This document shows, piece after piece, positions 12,644 to 25,600 of a DNA stretch of 64,000 bases. Origin of the DNA: Corella eumyota (taxonomy: Eukaryota; Chordata; Ascidiacea; Phlebobranchia; Corellidae); the NCBI GenBank assembly GCA_963082875.1, contig OY720102.1, positions 1,302,001 through 1,366,000 of the forward strand, read 5' to 3'. The position numbers and the translations under genes were made by a program. Position 1 is the stretch's first letter. Each line of letters starts with the position of its first letter. Under the pieces are notes generated by a model, which worked only from the letters and a program-made list of their open reading frames with translations, did not search any database and was not told where the DNA came from.

Positions 12644-12719
12644 ATGCTTGTTTTCAAATTAATCGGGTTGTATTTGGTGATTTTATTTCTGTGCAAAACA
12701 AGCGAAGTTGTCTCACAAG
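12644..12719 (+). CDS. Extra signal-peptide exon (alternative first exon of gene C)
   Basis: A 76-nt exon starting at ATG and ending CAAG before GTAATTTT. It encodes the same signal peptide as the first exons of C and E (LVILFLCKTSEVVSQ end) and has the same phase-1 donor. The first-intron sequence follows it (12720-13163) but then runs into flank block P2 rather than a lectin exon. It could splice over 4 kb to CTLD1 of gene C at 16720. A further in-frame ATG lies just upstream (12638). It may also be an unused duplication relic. Confidence 0.55.
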
Positions 12720-13163
12720 GTAATTTTATTTTTTATTAGTTTTAAAAGTTAAATAAAGTTGACGTTTTAACGTTTTTAGTAGAATTGTTTCGTTTTAGAT
12801 TTTTTAATTTTTTTATTTTGGTTTTTCGCGCATCTATGACAGTGAATAATAAGATATATATAATAAATATTACATCAATGCGACGGGAAAAATGACAAAA
12901 TCAATTTAATGATTTAAAACATGCCAAAAATATTAATTTTAATATAAAGATTTTAGGTATGTTATAGCATGGTCACCAAACCCAATTCTAACTTAAACGC
13001 AGGATAAATTTACATGTTGTAAAATATTTTGTTGTCGATTGTTTTTTGAATTAATTAATTGGAAAATAAATAATCTAAAAAATCTTAAAGACGATCTCAT
13101 TACATCGAGGATAAATTTAAATAATAGTACTTCTATGTTGTACCAATTTAAGATTTTTTTATT

Positions 13164-14817
13164 TATCGGCTTTTTGCTTCGTCATGCTATTTTGCTTGGT
13201 TTATTTTATTGCTTATTTCCCCGCGGAATATGACGTCATTTTTCTGGTTTTGACGTCTTATATTTGTGTCAGTGTTGTTGTAGTAAATGGTTTATTTTTT
13301 AAGACATCGATTGTTGTGTTGTGATGTCATATGACGTCACAATTAGACGTAGAATTATTGCTTTCGTATTATTGTTTATTGACGTGATAATTCTTTGATG
13401 ACGTCATAAATGAATAGCAGGTACGTCACAATTGTATTTGCACGCATGACGTCACCTGTTTCTTATTTTGTCGAAAATTTATAAATTTTGTAAAAAAAAG
13501 TTTTCGGCGACTTTGTATCTCAATTAATTTGCTGAATGTATTTTGTAACAATTTGCTTTTATGACGTCATAATAAGAGAGTGTTTCCAGATCGCATTTAT
13601 ACCTTTCTTCAAAATTTTTTCTACGTAAAATCAAGTTCTTTAATATCAGAGCATTCAGGTGCTTTCCCTACATCACAATGACGTCATGCTATGTGACGTA
13701 TTCAAATAAAAAAAAGAAATTCTCATTTCTGTGCCTTCACATCTTACGTACTCAATACACAAAGCAATAACGCTCCACTGCGCCATCTTAAGGTGCATTC
13801 TAACATTACGTCATCAAAAATCTGGGGGAATCACCAATATTAGTACCTTTTTGTGATCTATTTTCTCTGTTGTGTTTTGTCGAAAAATGTACAAAATAAT
13901 AATCAAGTTGTCGCCTTATATAAACAAGTCTTTTTTTATGTGACGTCACAATAATAGTTGTGTTTTGATTTTAAAAAGGTTTTAAATTTTAAATTTTCTG
14001 TTTTTAGAAAAAAGTAAGAAAACCTTGCAATAGTATGGTGATAAGGTATTTCACTTATTGACTAACAAATGACATAATTGTTCTTAAATTCGGTAAGTTT
14101 AATTTCTCCTTAGATAGGAATTAATACCAACAAAAAAACCTTTTTTTTATTAAACTTGTAAAATGGATTAAGAGTTAGATTTTGTAACAATAATAAAGAC
14201 GTAGAATCTAGTTTAAAAGCATATTCTTTATAGCTAAAAGTCATCTTTTCAATTTTAAACAATGTTAATATTTTAAATATATAAATTTATTTTTAAAATG
14301 TGTTGACGTAGTTTCTTTCAACAAGACATAATACAACAAGTCACGACCAAGTGAATTATCGTATTTGTATTCTTACGAATTTTTAACATATTTATTGTAA
14401 TAAGTATGGCAGATATTTTTAAACATTTTTTTGTTTCAAGCTTTTATTTCTTCAAGGTTAATTAAAGTTTGGGATTAGTCAACTTTTGTGTTTAAACGGT
14501 CATAATGTCATTTATTCTTATACGGTCCATGGTTTATTAAATTTATGCTAAGTGAACTTTTGTTGAATACGTAAAGAATTAAACCAAAAAGTTCATCATA
14601 AGTAACATTACATTGTACTGTGTTAAATTTGGAACAAACTGTTTTTAGCAGAAGATTGAACTTTCTAGAATAAATTTTCAAGAAAAAAAAGTAAAAAAAA
14701 ATTAGCAAGATAAAAAAGGGATTTGTATAATTATGTAATTAAGTTTAGTCTGTTCATATATAGAAATATTTTTTATAGCAGGAATTTTTACATGGTGATT
14801 ATATTTTAATTTTTTGA
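13164..14817 (+). repeat. 5'-flank block P2, second of three before gene C
   Basis: A near copy of P1 from CGGCTTTTTGCTTCGTCATG to GATTATATTTTAATTTTTTG. It stops a few dozen bases short of where the first exon should be, so this block has no signal-peptide exon. The TGACGTCA cluster is retained (13220-13460, 13560, 13680, 13940). The junction to P3 is abrupt near 14818. Confidence 0.7.
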
Positions 14818-16159
14818 ATTCGACGACTTCGTAGTTCAATTAATTTGCTGAATGTATTTTGTAACAATTTGCTTTTATGATGTCATAATAAGAGAGTGTT
14901 TCCAGATCGTATTTATATCTTTCTTCAAAATTTTTTCTACGTAAAATCAAGTTCTTTAATATCAGAGCATTCAGGTGCTTTTCCTACATCACAATGACGT
15001 CATGCTATGTGACGCATTCGAATAAAAAAAAAGAAATTCTTATTTCTGTGCCTTCACATCTTACGTACTCAAACACAAAGCAATAACGCTCCACTGCGCC
15101 ATCTTAAGGTGCATTCTAACATTACGTCATCAAAAATCTAGGGGAATCACCAATATTAGTACCTTTTTGTGATCTATTTTCTCTGTTGTGTTTTGTCGAA
15201 AAATGAACAAAATAATAATCAAGTTGTCGCCTTATATGAACAAGTCGTTTTTGTGACGTCACAATAATAGTTGTGTTTTGATTTTAAAAAGGTTTTAAAT
15301 CTTAAATAAAAAGTAAGAAAACCTTGCAATAGTATGGTGATTAGGTATTTTACTTATTGACTAACAAATGAAATAAATGTTCTTAAATTCGGTAAGTTTA
15401 ATTCCTCCTTGGATAGGAACTAATACCAGCAAAAAAACCTATTTTTTATTAAACTTGTAAAAAGGATTAAGAGTTAGATTTTGTAACACTAATAAAGACG
15501 TCGAACCTAGTTTAAAAACTGATTCTTTATAGCTAAAAGTCATCTTTTCAATTTTAAACAGTGTTAATATTTTAAATATATAAATTTATTTTTAAAATGT
15601 GTTGACGTAGTTTCTTTTAACAAGACATAATCCAACAAGTCACGACCAATTGTATCATCATATTTGTATTCTTATGACTTTTTAACAAATTTATTGTAAT
15701 AATTATCGCAGATATTTTTAAACTTTTTTTGTTTCAAGCTTTTATTTCTTCAAGGTTAATTAAAGTTTGGGATTAGTCAACTTTTGTGTTTAAACGGTCA
15801 TAATGTCATTTATTCTTATATGGTCCACAGCTTGTTAAATTTTTTGCTAAGTGAACTTTTGCCTTCGTTAAATACGTAAAGAATTAAACCAAAAAATTTA
15901 TCATAAGTAATATAACATTGTTCCATGTTAAATTTAGAACAAACTGTTTTAGCAGAAGATTGAACTTTCTAGATTAAATTTTCAAGAAAAGAAAGTAAAA
16001 AAAAATTAGCAAGATAAAAAAAGGAGATTTGTATAATTATGTAATTAAGTTTAGTTTGTTCATATATAGAAATATTTTTCATAGCAGGAATTTTCGCATG
16101 GTGATTATATTTTAATCTTTTTGACAAGCGCTGTTTTTTAATTACTTACATTAATGAAT
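14818..16159 (+). repeat. 5'-flank block P3, immediate flank of gene C
   Basis: A third copy that lacks the first 300 bases of P1, so the densest TGACGTCA cluster is missing. It starts at CGACTTCGTAGTTCAATTAA and leads straight into the first exon of gene C. Remaining TGACGTCA sites lie near 14994 and 15254. Confidence 0.7.
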
Positions 16160-19100
16160 ATGTTTGTTTTTAAATTAATCGGGTTGTATTTGGTGATTTT
16201 ATTTCTGTGCAAAACAAGCGAAGTTGTCTCACAAGGTAATGTTATTTTTATTGATTTTTAAAGTTAAATGAAGTTGACGTTTTATCGTTTTTAGTAGAAT
16301 TGTTTAGATTTAGATTTTTTTATTTTTTTTATTTTGGTTTTTTCGCACATTAATTACAGTGAATAACATGATATATATAATAAATATTACATCAATGCGA
16401 CAGAAAAAAAATGACAAAATTAATTTAATGATTTAAAACATGCCAAAAATATTAATTTTAATGTAAAGATTTTAGGTATGTTATGGCATGGTCACCAAAC
16501 CCAATTATAACTTAAACGCGGGATAAATTTACATGTTGTAAAATATTTTGTTGTCAATTGTTTTTTGAATTAATTAATTAGAAAATAAATAATCTAAAAA
16601 ATCTTAAAGACGATCTCATTACATCGAGGATAAATTTAAATAATAGTATTTCTATGTTGTACCAATTTAAGTCACGTGGAATACACTTTTTAAGCGCGAA
16701 GGATTTTTAAATTTTGTAGCTACCACTATCCAGGATGCTGGAGCTAATATCACGTTCTACAACACAACTTTACTGAACTGGGATGATGCTCAAGCAGCTT
16801 GTTTAAGAGACACCGGGGGTAAACTTGTTGAGATTTGGTCCAAACAACGTCAAGATAAAATTAACAAGTTTCTAGAGCAATGGAAACAGTTTGTTGACCC
16901 AAGTATATTTTCTGATCCTTGGACTGGTTATTGGACTGGTGGAAAGGCAAATATAAATACAAATACATTTTATTGGAATGATGTTAAATATGTCAGAGCA
17001 GACAGTTTTGATAACTGGGTTCCACCTGATCCTAATCAGCGTCCGTTATCCTATTTATTTGTTTTTGCCAAAAAAAACTTACCAGGTTCGCAAGGAGGAT
17101 TGGGTAAATGGCTGGATCATTCAAAGCGAATAAGAATGTATTACATTTGTCAAGGTAATTTTTCAACTTTTTAAGATAGATAGAAACTGTTCTATCTAAC
17201 TTTATTGCAAATTGTTTTTAATTTTTTTATATATATATATAAACATTTTTTCATATATTTTTTCAGCATCTTGTAGTGATTCAAGTATTTGTTTAAATGG
17301 TGGAACTTGTTCTGTTGTTGATGGAATCCCAATCTGTTTATGTACACTTTTCAATTTAGGAAATCGGTGTGAAAGTAAGTTAACTGAATTTTTGTTTAAA
17401 TGGGGGAATTTGTACACTTGATGGCAGTAGTAAACCCCTTTGAAATTGTCCAGAATTATTTACTGGTGATCAATGTCAATTTTGTAAGTTCTTTTAATAA
17501 TGTCAGTTACTATTTAGTTTTAAAAAAGCACAATTTATAAATATCTAAACTAAATAAAAAAACAATCTCTAACAAACTAACAATTAGTTTTATTTTAGTA
17601 AAGTCAACTTTTTCACCAACTAATCAAGTTTTTGCAAACACATTTACACTAACTTGCCAAGTAAAAGGTGACCCATTACCAACAATTTCATGGTCAATTT
17701 CAACTGAAAATGGAATAAAAGAAATAGGAGGAAAAGATGGTTCACTTTTTAAGATTACAACTTCAACAAATGGAGATGAAGTAACAAGTAACTTAACTGT
17801 AGTGGGTGGTGGTCGTTGTCTGGGTTCTAGAACTATTTTTTGTGTTGGCAACAATACGATGGCAAGCAGTATACCACATACATTTAACATTAACCAAGGT
17901 TGGTTAGGCTTTATAAATTATTTTGTATTTATTGTTTTTAATGTAAGAAGGCTTACTTAACATACTAATTTTAGGATGGCTTTATCACTCTATCACATTT
18001 ATGCAACAAATATTATAGTTGCAAGTTTAAAACAACTTAAATAAAATTGAACTTGTTTTTTAGTTTGGTATGTGACTCTTCAACAAAGTTACTTTATGTT
18101 TTCCAAAAAATTTGATTTAAAAAATGCTGATGATGCTTCTGCAACCTGCTCAGAAAATGGTGGAAATCTTGCCACCATTTTAAATTCTGAATTACAGACT
18201 TCTCTTAAAAAATGGGCAAAACCTTGGGTAACTGATAGAGGTGAGTATTTAAATTGTTACATGTAGTGTTTTAAAAAGTATTTTAAATGGTTCATTTATT
18301 AAAGTAATATTAATGAAATATTTATTTTAGAAAGTATTCACTTAAGAAAGAATATTGGTTTTACTTTGGAACTAAAGTTTGAAATTATTTTGTTCTAGCA
18401 TGGATAGGGTTAAGATGGAAAAACAATGAGATATTGTGGCCAAATAATCAGGTTCTAACTTACATAAATTGGAATCGGGATTTACCTTCAAGTTCATTTC
18501 CTTGTGTGATTATAAGTAAAGTTAAAGATTGGAGATGGAGGGTTATTCCGTGTTCTAACACTTTTCAATATATTTGTCAATATCCATGTAAGTTTTATTT
18601 AGCTCACTTTTTTTTTTAGTTAGGTGTGATGATAAAAAATTAAAAAATTATTAATGTATTAAACTATTAACTATAATAAACAGTAGGAGGTTAAAGTGCT
18701 ATACTAAATAGTTTTGCAATTTTGTAAATGATGTATATAGCACGTTAGTATGGTTGACAATGAATCATAAAATGCCTTTAGAACCCCTAAAAAATGTCTG
18801 TGGTATATACTTTTTAAATTTAATTTTTTAAAAGAAATTGAAAATAATGAACACCAAAAACCAGGTTACCATATTTTTTCTTGTGATAAAGAAAGTACTA
18901 AGTAGTGTAGTGAATGTATACAAGCTAGTAATTTCTATGTCACAACAAAAGGGCCCTTTTCTTTTTTTAAATAAATTAATTTTTTGTCTTACTTAAAAAG
19001 TATAAAAGTAAAATTATTGAAGTTAAAACCATTTTTGTGTTCAGTGACATCAATTTTATAAAATTTTAAGTAAAAAAAAATCGCTAATATAAAACTTTAA

Positions 19101-21737
19101 ACATTTTGTTTTCTTTAAGTAAGATAAAAATCAACCCTCGATATTAAGTTTGACAACTCCAGACTGTGTTGGATTTGGTTTCACAAGTTTAACTGTCCAA
19201 TGGTCACCCTCACCCACTTTGGTGGATGTTGTTCACAGAATTCAACTTTCAAACTCAACTTATTCTACATTCACTGATGTAACTCCCAACAAACTGAATG
19301 TTTCGACCCAGTTCTTTCAACTTAGCACTGACGAGACTTATAATATTGAGGTTTGATCTCCACTGCTTTAACTCTGAGTTATGCTTAAACATTAACTAAT
19401 TTAAGTATACCAAGTCAATGATATAATAAATTGAAACAGACAATTTTAAACAGGGCTGCAGTGTTAAAATAATAGGCATCTATCTTCAACTGTATCGTTG
19501 GCCGTCATCTTGTTATTGTTTTACTTTGTTTTATTTTTATAGATTTTAGTGTCACCAGATGAATGCACAAAGAGTCTTTTTGTTAGTGATTCAATAAGAA
19601 CATCTAAAATTCAACCAGAAAGAGTTGAAAACCTTAAACTTAGTTTAATAAACGAAATTTGTTCAGTGACTTGGTCTTGGCCTGATAATCAACTTCAACC
19701 TAACTACTTTGTGGTGAGATATAAATTTGTTGGGGTCAAATTTTATTTTTACCTTATAACTTATATAACTTAACAGATTGAAGTTACAAAATCACCGGTT
19801 TCAACATCTTCGAACAACAATGAAATTGTGACATCAACAATTAGAAGTGAAGGTTTTATCCAAAATGTGACATCAACAGCAGGAACTTTTACCTTTTTTG
19901 CTCTTCCAAATCGAAGCCACAACATTTCAGTTTATCCTCAAACTTGTTTAGGAGTTGGAAACCCTGTTTTTGCTCTTGGAAGATGTGAGCTACCTCCATC
20001 AGCACCTAGTGGTCAGTTTAATCTTTGTTTATTAACTTTATGATAACCCAAAAAAATGATAATTTAAAATATATTTTAGTTGCACCAAGCCAGCCTGTAG
20101 TGGAAACTGATGATTTAAATGAAAACACAATTAATGTTCAACTTTCTGCAGTTAATGAAGTAAATGGACCGATCAGGTATGAAATGTATTTGCAATTTTT
20201 TATTTGTTTATTAGGTATTTAACACACTTTAAATTTTTAAGGTAGTATATTCGATTTGTGCTTCTTAAAAAAAAGATTGTACTTGGTTTTCTATAGTTGT
20301 TACATGGTAGTGGTAAGATGTGAATGTGAAGAGAATTCAACAAAATTAAATGAAAATATTTCTCTGAATGATATTTTAGCAGCAACAGTTTTAACTAACA
20401 ATGAAAACCAAGCCTATTTTGCTCTTGTATTAAAAAGGTACAAGTTAAAATGTAATAGGATTTAATAAAAACAATATTGTAAACAAAATTAAGAGCTTTG
20501 ACATTCTAATAACATGATGTTGATTCTAATTTATATTTAAATGTATCAGTGTTAAAGACAAACAAACAATCACACTGGGAGATGAAAGAATTACAACTTG
20601 TGATATTACTAAACACACAAGTAAAAGATCCATCGCTAATCCAAAGAATTCTGTGTTTGTTGCAAACAACAAAAAACTTATTGCAGGCAAAACATATAGG
20701 TTTGTGTCAATTAGTAGAAAATACCCCAAAAACATCAGTTTTTAATAGATTTTAATATTTTTGTAATACTTTCTAGCATGTTTGTTATTGTGACAACTCC
20801 TTTACAAAATGGATCAATATCTGTTCTGCAAAGCCAAGCTACCCAATTTACTAAAAAAGGTTGGTTGAAAGAACTTATCTACATTATATGATACATTTTG
20901 CTTTATTATTTTGTCTTTTTTAGCCTTCGCATTCATAACAATTGTCTTAATTACTGGAATTGTTGTTCTGGCGGTTTTTGTGATCATTCTTTCCATAGTT
21001 CTTGGCTTTTTGTGCAAAAGGTAAACTAACCTACCAAGTAAGTGTTTCAGATTTTAACAAAAACTATTTTTTTAAGACACAAAACTCAAAATAAGAAGAT
21101 CACCGATCAATCTTCTGCAGAAGGAATAACACCCAGAGGTATTCAGTTTAATCCTGGCGAAGGTGAATATTTAAATCCCATTCAAAACAGAGTTTTCGAA
21201 GGTATTTTTAAATGTCTCATATTTGGGTTTTTAGTACATTTTGTTAATATACTTTAGACTCATGTTTAAAAGTTTATAAATTTACGTTTTGCAGAAAGAT
21301 TGGCACCCAGAGGTACTGGGTTTAATCCCAACGAAGGTGAATATTTAAATCCCATTCAAAACAGAGTTATCGAAGGTATTTTTAAATGTCTCATATTTGG
21401 GTTTTTAGTACATTTTGTTAATATACTTTAGACTCATGTTTAAAAGTTTATAAATTTACGTTTTGCAGAAAGATTGACACCTAGAGATACTGGGTTCAAT
21501 CCCAACGAAGGTGAATATTTAAATCCCATTCAAAACAGAGTTTACGAAGGTATTCGTTTAAATATAGCTAATGTTGTTTAATTTTTTAACAAAAAAATAG
21601 GCTAAGATTTGAGTTTTTAGTATTTTTTGTTAATATATTTTCAACTTATGCTTTAAACTTTATTTTTAAATATTTAATTTTATGTTTTAGAGATTTTAAA
21701 CCGTGATGGAATTTATATAGATTTTAATAGGGAATAG
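16160..21737 (+). CDS. Receptor gene C: CTLD-EGF-Ig-CTLD-FN3-TM with three tail repeats
   Basis: Complete, 939 residues. Exons: 16160-16235 (signal peptide), 16720-17154 (CTLD1), 17267-17374 (EGF), 17599-17898 (Ig), 18064-18240 and 18399-18587 (CTLD2), 19124-19350, 19543-19713, 19777-20011, 20080-20176, 20297-20437, 20550-20699, 20777-20859 (FN3-like), 20924-21020 (membrane helix), 21077-21201, 21295-21375, 21469-21549 and 21691-21737 (tail). CTLD1 is 6 nt shorter than in B and its second half differs sharply from all others: DNWVPPDPNQRPLSY instead of NNWxxGxPNDxPPSY, and KWLDHSK instead of KWIDNGK. The second EGF exon survives only as a stop-containing scrap without acceptor (17397-17484); EGF1 still joins Ig in phase 1. 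The middle tail repeat has VIE in place of VYE. An ATG six bases upstream (16154) is an alternative start. Confidence 0.86.
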
Positions 21738-22689
21738 AAAAAGTATATTCTGACCATTTTACAAGATTGAAAATTCAATCATTTGATAAAAACATACCAT
21801 ACTACCAGCAGTTTATTAAATATAAAACAAAAAACACAAAAAGGTGTGGTTGGAACTTTTACTTAGTATTTGTTTTTATATATATATAAAATCTTTTTTA
21901 ACCTTTTAAACTGCCCACATAAATACCCACTCTGTTACAAAAGAGGTGACCAAGCCATGACAAATCAAATAATGACATCACACAATGACTTTGTGACGTA
22001 TTCTAATAAAAAAAAATCTTATTTCTTTGCCTTTAACATCTTTCGTACTCAATGCACAAAACATAACACTTGTCAAAACTTTTAATAACTATTTTTAATT
22101 TAGATACTAATTGCAGATACTGTTTAAAAGTTTTTTATTCTTGTTGTTTTTTATTCAAGCAAAAGGAGTCATACTTTATCATTTCTTTAAGGTCAATCAA
22201 AGTAAGGATTAGTCAACTTTTGTGTATAAAACAGTTATGATTTCATCCATTACTACATTGGTTGCTAAGTTGCATTTTTTACACAATAAACTTTTGTATA
22301 CAAAGAATAAAACAAAATAAATTTAGCATTAGTAATATTACATTGTATTGTGTTAAATTTAAAACAAACTGCCATTAAAAGGAGAATAAACTTCCTTAGA
22401 TTGTAGGCAAATAATAAGAAAGTATATACGCTTTGTATGTGAACAATAAGGAAGTATATACGCTTTGTATGTGAACAATAAGAAAGTATATACGCTTTGT
22501 ATGTTCAGTTAAATAGGCTTAGTTTTTTAAACTGGGGGGCTCTGGGTCTTTTTTCATAATTTTAAACTTAAATTTGGTCGTGTAGTGAGTCTGCAATCTT
22601 AGTTTAAAACTTTGTTACAAAAAGGAGTTTGTTGTCTAGTTAATCATGACGTGCAATTAAATTACACAACGACATTTTAGAAAATAAAT
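21738..22689 (+). promoter_or_regulatory. Compact 5' flank of gene D, with a 33-bp triple repeat
   Basis: Same kind of flank as before B. It differs by a tandem repeat at about 22415-22508, where AAGTATATACGCTTTGTATG occurs three times at roughly 33-bp spacing; B and F have one copy. As in B, CATTTTAG AAAATAAAT precedes the ATG. Regulatory role inferred from position. Confidence 0.4.
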
Positions 22690-25600
22690 ATGTTTGTTTT
22701 TAAATTAGTTGGGTTGTGCTTGGTGATTTTATTTCTTAGCAAAACAAGCAAAGTTGTTTCACAAGGTAATGTTATTTTAATTGATTTTTAAAGTTAAGTG
22801 AAGTTGAAGTCATCGAGGATAAATATTTATTTAAAGTACAGTATTTCTATGTTGTACCAAAACAAAGTCACGTGGAATTCACTTTTTTGTCGCAAAAAAT
22901 TTAAAATTTTTTAGCTAAGAATCTTGATTTTATTTGTAGCTACCACTATCCAGGATGCTGGAGCTAACATCACGTTCTACAACACAACTTTACTGAACTG
23001 GGATGATTCTCAAGCAGCTTGTTTAAGAGACACCGGGGGTAAACTTGTTGAAATTCGGTCCCAACAACGTCAAGATAAAATTAACGAGTTTCTAGAGCAA
23101 TGGAAACAGTTTGTTGATACAAGTATATTTGCTAATCTTTGGAATGTTGGTTACTGGTGGAAAGACAAATATAAATACAAATACTTATTACTGGAATGGT
23201 GTTCCATACAATCGAGCAACCAGTTATAATAACTGGCTTCCAGGTGAACCTAATGACTCTCCACCCTCCTACTTACAAGTTTATCCAATAACAATGCTTC
23301 CTGGTAATCTAGGAGAGGGTTTGGGTAAATGGATGGATAATGGAAGGCTTCAAGAAATGTTTTACATTTGTCAAGGTAATTTTTCAAATTTTTAAGATAG
23401 ATAGAAACTGTTTAACTTAAATAAAAAAAATTTACTTTAATGTTTTTTTAAACTAGCAAAATTTATTAGAAATTGTTTTTAATTTTTTTATAGGCCCTAT
23501 ATATAAACATTTTTTTATGTATTTTTTTTAGTATCTTGTAGTGATTCAGATATTTGTTTAAATGGTGGAACTTGTTCTGTTGTTAATGGAATCCCAATCT
23601 GTTCATGTACACTTTTCAATTTAGGAAATCGATGTGAAAGTGAGTTAACTGAATATCCAATTAAATCCTGTAAGATGTAAACATAAGTCAAAAAAATATT
23701 TTTTTTAACAAAAGTTTTTTTTTTTTTAAATTTTTTTTTTAACAAAAGTATGTTGCCTTGTAAAAAAAGTGTGTTTGCTTTGTATATTTAGCTTCTATCA
23801 ATTTATGATAAAATTTATTTCTAGAATCTTGCGATGTTTGTTTGAATGGGGGAGTTTGTACACTTAATGGCAGTAGTAGACCCTTCTGTAATTGTCCAGA
23901 ATTATTTACTGGTGATCAATGTCAACTTTGTAAGTTCTTTTATTAATATCAGTTAGTATTTAATTTTTTTGGATAAAAAATTTAAAAATCACACATTAAT
24001 AATAACAAACTTTTAAGAATCTTCAATAAATTAGAGTTTGAATTTAATTTAGTGAAGTCAACTTATTTACCAACTGACCCAGTTTTTGCAAACACATTTA
24101 CACTAACTTGCCAAGTAAAAGGTCTCCCATTACCAACAATTTTGTGGTCAATTTCAACTGGCAATGAAACTCAAAAAATAGGAGGGGAAAGTGGTTCTCT
24201 ATTTACGATTACAACTTCCAATATTGGAAATGAAGTGACAAGTAACTTAACTGTAGTGGGTGGTGGTCGTTGTTTGGGTTCTAGAAATATTTCTTGTATT
24301 GGGAACAATGAAGTAGCAAGCAGTCTACCCCATACTTTTAACATCAACCAAGGTTTAATAGATTTTGTAAATTATATTTTGTATTTATTTATTGTTTTTA
24401 ATGTAAGAAGTCTTACTTAACACCCTAATTGTGGGATAGATTTGGCACTCTGTCACATTTATGCTTCAAATAGTAAGGTTCATCTTAATTAATATTGAAC
24501 TTGTTTTTTAGTTTGGTATGTGACTCTTCAACAAAGTTATTTTATGTTTTCCAAAAATTTTGATTTAAAAAATGCTGACGATGCTTCCTCAACCTGCTCA
24601 GAAAATGGTGGAAATCTTGCCACCATTTTAAATTCTGAAATACAAACTTTTCTTGAAAAATGGGCAGAACCTTGGGTCATTGATAAAGGTGAGTTTTTAG
24701 ATTGTTACAATAAGTCTTTTAAAAAAATATTTTAAAAGGTTCATTTATTAAAATAATCTTAATGAAGTATTTATTTAGAAAGTATTTATTTAAGAAATAA
24801 TATTGGTTTTACTTTGAAACTAAAGTTTAAAATTATTTTGTTCTAGCATGGATAGGGTTGAGATGGAAAAATAATGAGATATTGTGGCCAAATAATCAGG
24901 TTCTAACTTACGCCAATTGGAATCAAGATTTACCATCAAGTTCATATCCTTGTGTGATTATAAGTAGAGTAACAGAATGGAGATGGAGGATTACTCGCTG
25001 TTTTGAAACTGCTCAATATATTTGTCAATATCAGTGTAAATTAAAAAGGAATAACATTTAATATATTGTTCTAATTTAATAAGACATATTATATTTTAAA
25101 GACAAAACTTTTTTATTGTTTTAAACTAAGCACATGAATTTAATTAATATTAATAGAAGCACAATGGTAAACAATGCCCAATATTTTTAAATAAAAAACA
25201 ACTGTTTTCTAAAAGCAACCATTTTATTGAAAAATGGTAAAAATTCTAACTTAAGTAAAGTACAAAACTTTAAACCAATTATTTTAATCTACAGATGCAG
25301 ACCAGCCTTCAATATTAAGTTTAACAACTCCAGACTGTGTTGGATTTGTTTTCACAAGTTTAACTGTCCAATGGTCACCCTCACCCACTTTGGTTGATGT
25401 TGTTCACAGAATTCAACTTTCAAACTCAACTTATTCGACATTCACTGATGTAACTCCCAACAAACTAAATGTTACGACCCAGTTCCAACAACTCAGCACC
25501 AATGAGACTTATAATATTGAGGTTTGATCCCCACTGCTTTAACTCTGAGTTATGCTTAAACATTAACTAATTTTAGTATACCAGTTCAATGATATAATAA

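Noticed and set aside
17202-17417. Minus-strand frame opposite EGF1 of gene C (also 23515-23745)
   Set aside because: Shadow of the EGF exon with poly-T intron sequence read as Lys runs.
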